Positions 35,807 to 44,190 of a DNA stretch of 64,000 nt are shown here, one piece after another. The notes beneath the pieces were generated by a model. That model was not told where the DNA came from and made no database searches. It worked only from the letters and a program-made list of their open reading frames with translations. Made by a program: the position numbers and the translations under genes. This stretch comes from Cyanomargarita calcarea GSE-NOS-MK-12-04C. GTDB taxonomy: Bacteria > Cyanobacteriota > Cyanobacteriia > Cyanobacteriales > Nostocaceae. The DNA lies in assembly GCA_019359595.1 (NCBI GenBank), contig JAHHGZ010000006.1, positions 1 to 64,000 on the forward strand, in the 5' to 3' direction. The stretch's first letter is position 1, and every line of letters starts with the position of its first letter.

Positions 35807-35895
35807 GGAGAGGTGGCCGAGTGGCTTAAGGCGACTGTCTGCTAAACAGTACCGGTTTATATAAGCCGACGCAGGTTCAAATCCTGTCCTCTCCG
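35807..35895 (+). tRNA. tRNA-Ser (GCT)
   Basis: Class II tRNA with a long variable arm. Acceptor GGAGAGG/CCTCTCC, D arm GCCGAGTGGCTTAAGGC, anticodon loop CTGCTAA (GCT), T arm GCAGG-TTCAAAT-CCTGT with normal G19 and C56. No encoded CCA. Confidence 0.92.
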
Positions 35896-35899
35896 CCTT

Positions 35900-35974
35900 G
35901 AGTGCGTGGTGTAATTGGATAACATCTCAGTCTACGAAACTGAAGACTTGAAGGTTCAAATCCTTCCGTACTCA
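35900..35974 (+). tRNA. tRNA-Arg (ACG)
   Basis: Acceptor GAGTGCG/CGTACTC (one G-T pair), anticodon stem TCAGT/ACTGA with loop CTACGAA (ACG), T arm GAAGG-TTCAAAT-CCTTC. The D arm is divergent (GTGT paired with ACAT instead of GCTC/GAGC). It begins 4 bases after tRNA-Ser. Confidence 0.85.
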
Positions 35975-35980
35975 TTACAT

Positions 35981-36059
35981 GGGAGAGATGGTGGGGTGGC
36001 TGATTCGACGTGTTGAATTAAACCAGTCCACTGCGTAATTTGCCCATCTCTCCTCCTTT
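35981..36059 (+). ncRNA. Structured element inside tRNA array (tRNA-like or terminator)
   Basis: A 10-bp perfect helix (GGAGAGATGG 35982-35991 / CCATCTCTCC 36044-36053) encloses 52 bases that can fold into GTGGCTG / CAGTCCAC and ATTC / GAAT stems. A T-run follows at 36057. It has the size of a tRNA, but no D or T arm can be recognised. It could be a decayed tRNA, a processing signal or a terminator. Confidence 0.45.
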
Positions 36060-36062
36060 TTT

Positions 36063-36136
36063 TCCCCAGTAGCTCAATTGGCTAGAGCGTCCGCTTGATA
36101 AGCGGAAGGTTGTTGGTTCAATTCCAATCTGGGGGA
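36063..36136 (+). tRNA. tRNA-Ile (GAT)
   Basis: Acceptor TCCCCAG/CTGGGGG, D arm GCTCAATTGGCTAGAGC, anticodon stem TCCGC/GCGGA with loop TTGATAA (GAT), T loop TTCAATT. Standard tertiary bases. Confidence 0.92.
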
Positions 36137-36142
36137 CTTCGT

Positions 36143-36217
36143 TGCCTTGTAGCTCAGTGGTAGAGCAATCGCCTGTTAAGCGAAGGGTCGTAGGTTCGAT
36201 ACCTACCAGGGCAGCCA
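36143..36217 (+). tRNA. tRNA-Asn (GTT) with encoded CCA
   Basis: Acceptor TGCCTTG/CAGGGCA, D arm GCTCAGTGGTAGAGC, anticodon loop CTGTTAA (GTT), T arm GTAGG-TTCGATA-CCTAC. Discriminator G at 36214 and CCA encoded at 36215-36217, unlike its neighbours. Confidence 0.92.
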
Positions 36218-36292
36218 TTTATTTTCTTGAGTCGAACTAGCAACAACTGCAAATGAGCCTCATGGGAATCTAACCAATTTATATATTTAATA

Positions 36293-36488
36293 AGCCAGGG
36301 AATAAATTCCCTGTCTAAAAGCTGAAGTCCATTTCAATGGACTAAATATACCAATTATTTGATTGCTTATAGGAGGAGAAAAGCTTTAACAATACCTATA
36401 ATTTTAATAGTTCAACAAACTGATTCTTAGATTAAAATTATTTATTCAGTCGTCTTTAGCTATTAGACAGGGAATTTATTCTCTGGCT
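36293..36488. mobile_element. MITE-like element, 196 bp
   Basis: Terminal inverted repeats of 37 bp (36293-36329 and 36452-36488) match with four differences; each contains AATAAATTCCCTGTCT. An internal hairpin AGTCCATT/AATGGACT lies at 36325-36342. No gene fits inside, and I see no clear target duplication. It splits the tRNA array. Confidence 0.75.
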
Positions 36489-36546
36489 GTTTGGAATTGG
36501 CCAGAATAAGTTAAATCAAAATTTCTCAACTATATCCACCAAATAT

Positions 36547-36562
36547 GGGGTCATAGCTCAAT
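36547..36562 (+). pseudogene. tRNA 5'-end remnant
   Basis: GGGGTCATAGCTCAAT is the acceptor, positions 8-9 and start of a D arm of a tRNA; the rest does not fold. The region 36563-36800 has a C-rich/G-rich hairpin (CCCCCAATTCTGGGGGG) and no gene. Confidence 0.5.
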
Positions 36563-36801
36563 ATTCCTCTATCTTCCGTGTCGATGCTTTTGCCCCCTGC
36601 CCCCAATTCTGGGGGGAAGAAAATTCAATTCAAAGTAGAACAGAATTGGGGAGCCACTGCGTTTCTTGGCTCTGCCGACTTGTAGTATGTGGCGTGGATT
36701 TAGGGGGCTTTTTTTACCCACTATAGCGAGTGCGGTCGAGTTCTAGCTGTCCGATAGTCCGATAGCTGGATGTGGTGATTAAATTCCACCTCTGAAGTTT
36801 G

Positions 36802-36881
36802 GAAGGTGCTGCTGTGTGGACGACGGGTTTGGAATACCGGAGTGCAGCGCAAGCTGTAGAGGTTCGACTCCTCCACCTTCG
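36802..36881 (+). tRNA. tRNA-Ser (GGA), degenerate
   Basis: Acceptor GAAGGTG/CACCTTC, anticodon loop TTGGAAT (GGA) on a stem with one G-G mismatch, long variable arm with CAGC/GCTG, T arm AGAGG-TTCGACT-CCTCC. The D arm is not regular. It may be a declining member of the array. Confidence 0.65.
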
Positions 36882-36976
36882 GTTTGGGAATGTAGTTCTT
36901 ATTTTTCACAGTGCAAATTACGGAAAACAATAATTACATAATGTAGTATTCAGGTAATGCAAAACTTGAAATATAT

Positions 36977-37933
36977 ATGCAGACTCTAACAATGCGTTCT
37001 TTTAAAGGTGAAGCTGATTTAGAAGCGATCGCCTACCTAATCAACACTTGTGAAACAGCCGATAAACTAGAAAATGGTACATCGGTTTCGGAACTGCGGG
37101 AGGCATTTAACAACCCTCTTGTTAACCAAGCTCGTGACTTACAATTGTGGGAAGATTGTAATAATCAGCTACTTGGCTTTGGGCGATTGGGGATTACTGA
37201 CCCCAGTGAAGTCATTGATGGTTTTCTAGGATTCCAGGTTCACCCAAGTTTCCGTGGTGGCAATATTGAAACCCAGATTATTCAATGGGCTGAACAACGG
37301 ATGCAGGAAGTTAGGCAAGAAAAAGGTGTACCTGTAAAGTTACGTTCAGGTGCGAGGGATAACGAAACTGACCGGATTGCGATTCTAGAAAATCATGGTT
37401 TTGTCAGCGATCGCTATTTTTTTACGATGCAGCGTCCTTTAACTGAAATTATCCCACAGCCTCAGTTCCCGTCAGGTTTCACTCTATGTCAAGTAAAACC
37501 AGAAGATGCTGAAGCTTTGACGGAATTATTTAACCAGTCTTTTATAGATCATTGGAATCATCACGATTCAACTGTTGAATATGTGAAGCACGAAATGGCT
37601 CAACAGGACTATAGAGCAGAATTAGATTTAATTGCGACTGCTGCTGATGGGACTTTTGCAGCTTTCTGCTACTCTGTTATCAATCGAGAAGAAAACATCC
37701 GTAAAGGACGCAAGGAAGGCTGGATTGAGATACTTGGTACGCGACGTGGGTTCCGTAGAATAGGACTGGGACGAGCGATGCTGCTTTCGGGATTACATCG
37801 ACTGAAGGTATTGGGGATGGATACAGCAAGCCTTGGTGTTGATGCGAATAATCCTAACGGTGCATTACGGCTTTACGAATCAGTTGGTTTTTCCAAGGTG
37901 TTCAGCAGGATTGCATACGTCAAGAATGTTTAA
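36977..37933 (+). CDS. Tandem GNAT N-acetyltransferase
   Basis: 318 residues, two GNAT domains. The first (about 1-150) has the acetyl-CoA loop region FQVHPSFRGGNIETQI, the second (about 160-315) has ILGTRRGFRRIGLGRAML and DANNPNGALRLYESVGF. The second loop (R-x-x-G-L-G-R-A) is nearer the consensus Q/RxxGxG/A and is probably the active one. The acceptor substrate is unknown. It stands just outside the left end of the integrated element and ends in a strong terminator. Confidence 0.88.
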   Translation: MQTLTMRSFKGEADLEAIAYLINTCETADKLENGTSVSELREAFNNPLVNQARDLQLWEDCNNQLLGFGRLGITDPSEVIDGFLGFQVHPSFRGGNIETQIIQWAEQRMQEVRQEKGVPVKLRSGARDNETDRIAILENHGFVSDRYFFTMQRPLTEIIPQPQFPSGFTLCQVKPEDAEALTELFNQSFIDHWNHHDSTVEYVKHEMAQQDYRAELDLIATAADGTFAAFCYSVINREENIRKGRKEGWIEILGTRRGFRRIGLGRAMLLSGLHRLKVLGMDTASLGVDANNPNGALRLYESVGFSKVFSRIAYVKNV

Positions 37934-37959
37934 TAATTTTGCCGCGTTCAATAATTATT

Positions 37960-38002
37960 ATACCCCTGTAATACCTGAATCGGTTTACAGGGGTATTTTT
38001 TT
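37960..38002 (+). terminator. Rho-independent terminator after GNAT gene
   Basis: ATACCCCTGTAA (37960-37971) pairs with TTACAGGGGTAT (37985-37996) and a T-run follows. It ends 12 bases before the attachment-site repeat. Confidence 0.88.
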
Positions 38003-38013
38003 GTTTTATCATT

Positions 38014-38037
38014 AGTACCCCCAGGGGAATTCGAATC
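38014..38037. other. Left attachment site: copy of tRNA-Glu 3' end
   Basis: 24 bases identical to 55694-55717, which cover the last 22 bases of the tRNA-Glu gene (T arm and acceptor 3' half) plus two. This isolated copy, with no tRNA around it, marks the distal end of an element inserted at the tRNA. Confidence 0.88.
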
Positions 38038-38164
38038 ACTTTAGAAAATAACTTCTACCGACTATCTACCAAGGCTTTCCCAAGTAAAACCAAATAAAGT
38101 GCCTCTCAGGTAGACTGTCAAAGGTGTTCTTAAGGGTTATTTTAGGCAACTAGGTTACAATTTT

Positions 38165-38200
38165 GGAAAAAAAGCGATCGCCTTATTTGAGTGATCGCTT
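38165..38200 (-). terminator. Terminator of the leftward block at the element's left end
   Basis: AAGCGATC / GATCGCTT (38172-38179, 38193-38200); read leftward the stem ends in seven T's. It closes the block of genes running from 45327 down to 38225 inside the attachment site. Confidence 0.75.
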
Positions 38201-38224
38201 GGAGCGTGAAGTGCAAGATTTGAG

Positions 38225-38407
38225 TTACTTGCCTTGGCTTTGATTTGTAGTGGGAACGTTGTTAGTCACAAAGCCAAGCAAGACAACGGCGATCGCTGAA
38301 ACGGAGGTGGCAACGTCTTTGCTAATAACTCCAGTTTGCCCCAATACCTGAGCAACCCCGGCGATTGAACCAAATATGCTAGCCAAAGTATTTGTGTTTA
38401 CTTTCAT
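38225..38407 (-). CDS. Small hydrophobic protein, holin candidate
   Basis: 60 residues from ATG 38407 (MKVNTNTLASIFGSIAGVAQVLGQ). It has a hydrophobic stretch (about 8-22), a short polar turn (TGVISKDVAT) and a second hydrophobic helix (SVSAIAVVLLGFVTN), then a polar end. Small size, two helices and last place in a phage-like block with a lysin fit a holin, but this is inferred. The frame continues upstream to ATG 38566 and would add another hydrophobic helix (113 residues); AGAAAGAGAAC before 38407 favours the short form. Confidence 0.55.
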   Translation of the reverse strand: MKVNTNTLASIFGSIAGVAQVLGQTGVISKDVATSVSAIAVVLLGFVTNNVPTTNQSQGK

Positions 38408-38689
38408 AACTGTTCTCTTTCTAATGTTTACAATCAGAGCAATTTTTTTCTCTGTACTATATTCGCCTGGTCCTTTTTTCGTCGCAACTCTAACACGACT
38501 TAAGGCAACAATTGCTATTAAAAAAATAGCGATAAATTCGGCTATACCAATGTCTGAACCAGGCATATTTTTACACTAATCGAAAATTTCATTCAATGCT
38601 TTGGCAGACACCGCTGATTATTATTCAATTTTACAAAAAGCTTTTATACTGAAGTTTAGACAGTTTCATTCGCGATGCAAGTGGCTAAT

Positions 38690-39079
38690 TTAATCACTTT
38701 TTGTGTAAGTTCCCGTGTATTGCCAAATAGCAATAGATAAATCGAAAATCCACTGGGGAAAATAATAAGTAATTGAGTAGCTAGAGGCTAAGTTTAAAGC
38801 AAACTCAAATAGACTTAGCCTATTTAAAAGAACCCTTTGATTAATTAGTGTTGCATCGCTAGTTTCATCTACAGATAAACCAGTGTAGATTTTTTGTGAT
38901 ATCCAACCAGCCGTTGACCAGCGCGGCAAAGCGTTGAAACTGCTAGTAGATATCGCTATTAAAGGCTGGTCAAACTCAACTGGAATAGTAACAGGAGGCA
39001 AAGCTACGTAACGATTGCCGTACACAGCAACCTGAAAATTGCCTTGCCAATGAACCTGCCAAAGTGAAGAATCGAGCAT
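38690..39079 (-). CDS. Unknown protein of the left block
   Basis: 129 residues, rich in aromatic residues and beta-type sequence (LWQVHWQGNFQVAVYGNRYVALPPVTIPV). No signal peptide and no recognised family. Its start lies 6 bases after the stop of 39086-39715, so they are cotranscribed. The context suggests a part of a virion or surface structure, without direct evidence. Confidence 0.7.
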   Translation of the reverse strand: MLDSSLWQVHWQGNFQVAVYGNRYVALPPVTIPVEFDQPLIAISTSSFNALPRWSTAGWISQKIYTGLSVDETSDATLINQRVLLNRLSLFEFALNLASSYSITYYFPQWIFDLSIAIWQYTGTYTKSD

Positions 39080-39085
39080 CTATGA

Positions 39086-39715
39086 CTAGGCGTCTCCACC
39101 GGCTGCTTTTTTGGCAGTGCCTTTCTTTTCTGACTGGGTTAACAAAGCTTGTGCTTCTTGATCGTTAGCCGGAACAGACGCGTCTGTGTTACCCTCTGCT
39201 TCTGTTTTGGCCATGATTGGATACCTTCTACCACCCTTGATAGTGAAGTAAGGGAAAACGTCAGTAGCAGTCGCATCCGACTTTATCTTAGTTGCAGGAA
39301 TAATTTCCCCAAGAGCGTCGGCGATACACCAAACAGTTGCCCAAGCTGGGAACCTAAAACTAAGAGTGTGGTAAATATTGCCTTCTAGTTTTGTCTTTTT
39401 GCCACTTTTTAAAATTACGCTACGGCTACCCTTGCCACCAATTGGCAGCGTGATCAGAGAAGCAGCAACTTGTCCGTCACTATTTTCTGCTGATTGTTTC
39501 AGTATGGTTCCATCAACTAAAGTTAAGACTCTTGTATAAGCGGCTTTTTCTCGACTGATTACAAGATTGATATTGAATTTATCAATATCAAGAAAACGAG
39601 CCGTGCTAAGTCGGCAAGAAAACACCCCAAAGGGATCTGGGTTTACCCTTCCTGTATCACCGGGTGTTTTGCGCAAAATTGGGAAATAGATTTTTCCCAA
39701 AGGTTTATCAGCCAT
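39086..39715 (-). CDS. Unknown beta-rich protein of the left block
   Basis: 209 residues. The first 150 alternate short strands (KFNINLVISREKAAYTRVLTLVDGTILK) without hydrophobic helices; the last 50 are a polar, lysine-rich tail (EKKGTAKKAAGG). Size and composition would suit a structural or coat protein, but I recognise no fold. It lies 36 bases after the stop of 39752-40072 and directly before 38690-39079 in the same unit. Confidence 0.7.
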   Translation of the reverse strand: MADKPLGKIYFPILRKTPGDTGRVNPDPFGVFSCRLSTARFLDIDKFNINLVISREKAAYTRVLTLVDGTILKQSAENSDGQVAASLITLPIGGKGSRSVILKSGKKTKLEGNIYHTLSFRFPAWATVWCIADALGEIIPATKIKSDATATDVFPYFTIKGGRRYPIMAKTEAEGNTDASVPANDQEAQALLTQSEKKGTAKKAAGGDA

Positions 39716-39751
39716 AGTTAAAAATTAAGTTTGTGTAGTACGTCAGATAGC

Positions 39752-40072
39752 TTAAGCCAACGGAGAAATTGCTACGTCGAGATTTACTGCTACACGAGAG
39801 CGCACTGAATAAGTTGCAACAAAGCTTTGCATTCCTGTTGCCGCGTCAATTGTTACAGGTTCGTTAGTAGGAGATGGGTAACCGTCAATCCTGCTACCTG
39901 CGGCTAAGTTGCCATTTTTTGTTCTTTGGGCGTCTGAAGTTGCCTTTAAAGTCTTAGCGAAAAATTCGTTCATAGTAACGTCGGCAGGTAGAGCGGCCGC
40001 TGTTTCCCACCACCTCCGAACCAGATCGCCTGCTGGGAGTTGAGCCGCGAATTCCGCAATAGTTAAATCCAT
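39752..40072 (-). CDS. Unknown small protein of the left block
   Basis: 106 residues, soluble, no motifs recognised. It starts with a helical segment (TIAEFAAQLPAGDLVRRWWETAAAL) and ends with beta-type sequence (SFVATYSVRSRVAVNLDVAISPL). A gap of 169 bases to the upstream gene contains an A/T-rich stretch, so it may have its own promoter. Confidence 0.65.
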   Translation of the reverse strand: MDLTIAEFAAQLPAGDLVRRWWETAAALPADVTMNEFFAKTLKATSDAQRTKNGNLAAGSRIDGYPSPTNEPVTIDAATGMQSFVATYSVRSRVAVNLDVAISPLA

Positions 40073-40241
40073 GATCGATACTGAGCCTAATTGTTGTGAT
40101 TAAGTTCAGTATAAAATCTTTTTTTTTGGAGTCAATCCGCTATAGTACTTGCTGGGCAAGGCTTTCAACCAACAAAAACTATTCTAAAGCTTAACCTTTG
40201 CAATAGTTTTTGGGTGTATTTGCAAAACGATAAACTTTTTT

Positions 40242-41822
40242 TTATTCCGTAATATCACGCACGAGAGGATTCCTGTATCTTTTGCTGCGATCGTACAAAG
40301 TTACCGGGTCTTGTTTGTCTTCTACAAAAAGTTGGGCGTAGAGGAATTTAACTTTACAAGGCTTGCGTCTTACTGGTTGCTCTTCTGGCTTCCCTAGAAT
40401 TATTTTCTTTCTAGGTGTGTCATCGTAAGCTTTTTCTGGCAATAAATTTTTAGCTTCCTGTATTTTTTCCCTATCTACTGAATCTCCCTTTAAATCCAGT
40501 ACTGATTCTATTACTCGCAGTGCTTCAGATTCAGAGCTTGTCAATAGTTGAAGTTGATATCCTTTGTCGTAGTCAGTGTAGCTAAAGAGGAGTTTGCCTT
40601 TATTCCACTCGTAAGGGGGATTACCAAATTTAGATTTTATTTTATTAGCTAATTGGGTCACATAGTCTATAGTCAAACTCTCAGAAGTTTCGTTCATTAG
40701 CCGGAAGCTAATTATTCCTTTTCCCCGACTAGCTTTGCTATCAGTTTTACTTCTATTATTAAAATCTTCTTTAGTCTCTTGAAAATGCAAAACCACGTGT
40801 GGTTTGAATCGGCGACTTCGAGCTTTTTCAGGCTCAAAGCAATGAACCGTTCCGATGTCTTTTTCCCTCATTAACTGATAGTTGGCCAGGGTGCTGACTA
40901 TATGAGGTTTAAGAAGCTCTTGTGGACCTGCTAGGACTATTCTTTGATCTTCAATGCTGCGATCTGGTTGAATCTCTACAAATTTAGTTTTGCCCATCTG
41001 TGGAGTCTGTTGTTGCTTGAATTTTTCCCCAGCAAGAAATGTATCCACCGAATTGGCGACGACGTAGCCGGCTTCAATGCAACCTTCCCATGCCTCTTCT
41101 AAGAATTCCTCTACAAAATTCCTCACAAAAGTGTTAGGAATCTCTTCCACGGCATCTTCTAGCGTCTGAGCAAAAGACCAGGGCTTAGAATTCTCGGTTC
41201 CCCAAGCTTTGATCAGATCGCCAACCTTACTTCCTAAAACTGCTCTTGCAAACTTTTCATTTTTCTTAATAAATTTGCGAGCATCCTTATAGGAAGAAAT
41301 CATTAGTGCTTGCGTACCTGCGGTGAAAGTGTATTTGATTAAAGCTGATAAGTTGCCAATAAATTCTTCCGCTAATTCTTCAGTTACGTTGGCTAGAACG
41401 TAAGCACCTAGCGGCTCGTTAAATGCCAATATTACAGCTCCTGGGACCGCACCACATCCCAGGTAGCCGATAAAGTTGCCAACAGTACCGCCCAGCATAC
41501 TACCTAGAGCGTCCCACTTACTCCTGATCTGCTCGTCGATTTGTTTATCTGACATATTCCAGTTGAAATTCCAGAGAAACTGAGCGGTAGAATGCAGAAA
41601 ACTCCAAAAACTAGAAATGGTAAAATTCAGTAAACTTCCTATTTTTTCACAGAGGAAACCCGCCAGAGCTTTTGCGCCATCCCATAGCCAACTAACAAAA
41701 CCACCGATTCCACCGCTCTCGTTTTCTTGAGAAGCGTCAGCAAGGTTTAGAACCCGAGTTCCAATAATATTTCTTACCTGCTCAGACTCTAAAGCTTCCG
41801 CTACTATATCTGCCAATCCCAT
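40242..41822 (-). CDS. Large unknown protein with amphipathic/hydrophobic N-terminal half
   Basis: 526 residues. Residues 35-200 contain several glycine- and tryptophan-rich hydrophobic helices (FVSWLWDGAKALAGFLCEKI, MLGGTVGNFIGYLGCGAVPG). The second half (about 290-526) is charged and soluble and contains a possible folded domain (VVLHFQETKEDFNNRS... LLFSYTDYDKGYQLQLL). No family is recognised. The hydrophobic half would suit a membrane-interacting protein. It starts 5 bases after the stop of the 690-residue gene. Confidence 0.7.
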   Translation of the reverse strand: MGLADIVAEALESEQVRNIIGTRVLNLADASQENESGGIGGFVSWLWDGAKALAGFLCEKIGSLLNFTISSFWSFLHSTAQFLWNFNWNMSDKQIDEQIRSKWDALGSMLGGTVGNFIGYLGCGAVPGAVILAFNEPLGAYVLANVTEELAEEFIGNLSALIKYTFTAGTQALMISSYKDARKFIKKNEKFARAVLGSKVGDLIKAWGTENSKPWSFAQTLEDAVEEIPNTFVRNFVEEFLEEAWEGCIEAGYVVANSVDTFLAGEKFKQQQTPQMGKTKFVEIQPDRSIEDQRIVLAGPQELLKPHIVSTLANYQLMREKDIGTVHCFEPEKARSRRFKPHVVLHFQETKEDFNNRSKTDSKASRGKGIISFRLMNETSESLTIDYVTQLANKIKSKFGNPPYEWNKGKLLFSYTDYDKGYQLQLLTSSESEALRVIESVLDLKGDSVDREKIQEAKNLLPEKAYDDTPRKKIILGKPEEQPVRRKPCKVKFLYAQLFVEDKQDPVTLYDRSKRYRNPLVRDITE

Positions 41823-41827
41823 TTTTT

Positions 41828-43900
41828 TTAATCCTCAAAATCAGAAGTGTCGTTCCCAATCTCGCGAATTTTTGGACGTTGATCGAACGGGCGATCGTAG
41901 GGTTCAGTGTTATTTTTAATCCCCGGCTCTTGAATAAAACCTTGTTCTGCGCTTCTTAAAAAATCATCCCAGTTTTCCTCTGGCTTTCCAACACCCTCAT
42001 CTTTATCTCGCTGCTGCTTTGGTTTGCCAATTGCCTCTTCTGTATCGGAGTTAAAGTTTATGTACCCAGTCAAAATCGTTTTTAAAACGGCTCCTGGATT
42101 ACTCGCTCCAAGGTTCCTAAAATTAGCCGCGCGGTACATTGCAGCCATTTCTAATACTGGAGCGAATAAATCGTTAAGGTCGTTCTTGTCGTCGATTTCA
42201 AAACCTTTGATATCAAAAGTTCCTTCTTTCAACATCTCTTCTAACTTTTGCTTATTGAAGTCAAAAGCAAAAGGAACTTGATGCTTTACCTGCTTACCTT
42301 TGTAGGCTAAAAACTCAGAATTAGCCTTAGCATAGTCGTGAGCCAGAATTGCCGATTGTTTGGCGCTACCAGCTTCTATCATCCCCCTAACAGCGGCTGA
42401 CAAAGTTGCTCCAGATTCTGATTTGAGTATAAGCAAAAGTCCAAGCAATTCTGCTATTCCCTCGGCGATGTTAGGAATTTTTACCGTCTGACTTTGGTCA
42501 CCTTCTTCTGTTAAATCTGCATCTTTTATTTTTACCTCTATGGGATATTTTCCACACACAGCATCTAATTGTTTTACAGCGTAAGAAGTAAATTGAGCCA
42601 AATTTTCAATGTTGATATTGCCTTTACTTCTATCTGCAAGAGACTTAGGAACCGTTGCAGGTAAATCTGCAGAACCTATTTTTTTTATAATTAATTTTAA
42701 TAAAGGCTCTAGATTAGAATTGTCTGGACAACAGGACATACAACATTCCTTTCGCGGTGGTGGTGGTGGTGGTGGTTTGGGACCTGGTGGTGACTCTTTA
42801 TAATCTAGTGGTGCGGCTATATTTGTTTTTTTTCTAGCTTTTACCGTAGGTTTCTCATACAGATAATATAGACCGTAAAAATCGAAACCTTTATCAATTA
42901 ATTTGTAGTTTGAGTCCGAATAGTCAGACAATATAATTAAGTCACTAGGAGACAACTCGTGTCTAAAACTCACCTTATAAATTTCACGAGCAAAAAAAGA
43001 TTGACCCAATAATTCGGATCTCTCCGATAATTCTTTTTTTGTGTAACTACGGACTATACGGGGAGGTTCGTGTAAGTCTTCAGAATATTCTGATCCTCCG
43101 TCTCTGTGGAATCGTTTGTTGTAATCTAGGTAATAAGTTATTGCCTCTGTTTTATTGTATTTCCAAAGCGCATTTTCGTTTGTAACATAGTCAGAGTCAG
43201 TCGTATAGCCAACTTCTTTGTAATATTTATAACTAGTGTTGGGGGGATCTGTCTCACTTCCGGATCTCCCAAAATGAGGAATGTATCCTGAATTAAATTT
43301 ACGAATAAAAATAAGGTTAATTTTTACAATGACGGCATAGCGAAAGTCTCCAATAGTTCCGTTAAAATAACGATGATTTTTTATGGTTCCGTTTTTGCGC
43401 TCGCAGCTAACAAACTCTTGCCGTTTCTCTATTGAAGTGTAGCCCTTGTCAGAAACAGAAAAGTTAATACTTTTACCATTTTCATGAAAATAAGAATAGC
43501 CGGTCATCACGATCCATTCATTGCTATCCTTGTCCCCGGCAAACTCTAAGGGTAATTCGTTGTTGTTTTCTTCTACCGGTTTAGACGGAGGATCTGTCGA
43601 AACATCGTTACACAAAGGGTTTCTAAACAAAAAATCTACTGAGATATTTTTAACTAGCCCGATTTGGCCACCGCGTAGATGTATGCCTAGGAAACAGAAC
43701 GTGCTGTATATAATTATTTTTGGAGGTTTGTAAGTCCAGTTGATCCACTCGATTTCACCTGATACCCGAATTTTTCCGTATATTTTTTGGGATTCAATTA
43801 AGGGGTTACTAACGACTGGTATGTAGCCACCTCCAACGTTCGGATCTCTCGTATTGTAATATTCAACTTTAGGAAATTTTATTAACTTGTCCCTTACCAT
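41828..43900 (-). CDS. Large unknown protein with poly-Pro linker and Cys cluster
   Basis: 690 residues, the largest of the left block. The first 370 residues are beta-rich with many Tyr and Asn, as in adhesins or receptor-binding proteins. A poly-proline linker (SPPGPKPPPPPPPRKE) is followed by CCMSCC. The last 300 residues are helical (GIAELLGLLLILKSESGATL, AAMYRAANFRNLGASNPG) and end with an acidic tail. No family is recognised. Its ATG lies within the end of the 52-residue gene 43894-44052, so translation is coupled. Confidence 0.75.
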   Translation of the reverse strand: MVRDKLIKFPKVEYYNTRDPNVGGGYIPVVSNPLIESQKIYGKIRVSGEIEWINWTYKPPKIIIYSTFCFLGIHLRGGQIGLVKNISVDFLFRNPLCNDVSTDPPSKPVEENNNELPLEFAGDKDSNEWIVMTGYSYFHENGKSINFSVSDKGYTSIEKRQEFVSCERKNGTIKNHRYFNGTIGDFRYAVIVKINLIFIRKFNSGYIPHFGRSGSETDPPNTSYKYYKEVGYTTDSDYVTNENALWKYNKTEAITYYLDYNKRFHRDGGSEYSEDLHEPPRIVRSYTKKELSERSELLGQSFFAREIYKVSFRHELSPSDLIILSDYSDSNYKLIDKGFDFYGLYYLYEKPTVKARKKTNIAAPLDYKESPPGPKPPPPPPPRKECCMSCCPDNSNLEPLLKLIIKKIGSADLPATVPKSLADRSKGNINIENLAQFTSYAVKQLDAVCGKYPIEVKIKDADLTEEGDQSQTVKIPNIAEGIAELLGLLLILKSESGATLSAAVRGMIEAGSAKQSAILAHDYAKANSEFLAYKGKQVKHQVPFAFDFNKQKLEEMLKEGTFDIKGFEIDDKNDLNDLFAPVLEMAAMYRAANFRNLGASNPGAVLKTILTGYINFNSDTEEAIGKPKQQRDKDEGVGKPEENWDDFLRSAEQGFIQEPGIKNNTEPYDRPFDQRPKIREIGNDTSDFED

Positions 43901-44052
43901 CGACGCTCTAAATAATGGGTGGGAATATTACTCAACCCTTGATATTTACGGAACATTACTTCTTTATCAAACTTTCCAAAAAGTTTGTATGGCATCTTGA
44001 AATCCTCTGGATCGTTTTCTGTCCGATAGTATAAAAATGGTTTTCTAATCAT
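43894..44052 (-). CDS. 52-residue protein overlapping the 690-residue gene
   Basis: Reads MIRKPFLYYRTENDPEDFKM and ends SNIPTHYLERRW. Its TAA lies within ATGGTAA, whose ATG starts the next gene: a 7-base overlap of the same form as ATGGTGA at 46747-46753. The overlap is the main evidence, since no strong ribosome-binding site precedes it. Basic and aromatic; function unknown. Confidence 0.6.
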   Translation of the reverse strand: MIRKPFLYYRTENDPEDFKMPYKLFGKFDKEVMFRKYQGLSNIPTHYLERRW

Positions 44053-44111
44053 ATTTTTAATCTATTTATAAATATAAAGGCATGATAATTAATAAATAAA
44101 TAGATAAACAA

Positions 44112-44128
44112 ACCGCTATATTAGCGGT
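44112..44128. repeat. Short hairpin ACCGCTA/TAGCGGT
   Basis: Seven-bp stem with 3-nt loop in the gap between 44053 and 44190, downstream of the two beta-rich genes in the leftward direction. It could be a weak terminator or processing site. Confidence 0.4.
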
Positions 44129-44190
44129 ATGCATACTACAAAAAGGTGTTAGTAATCAAAGTATTGCCATTACCTGACACGGAGGGTAAT

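Noticed and set aside
35607-36218. Leftward frames of 61-66 residues across the tRNA genes
   Set aside because: They are antisense to tRNAs; the repeated motifs in them are tRNA T-arm sequence.
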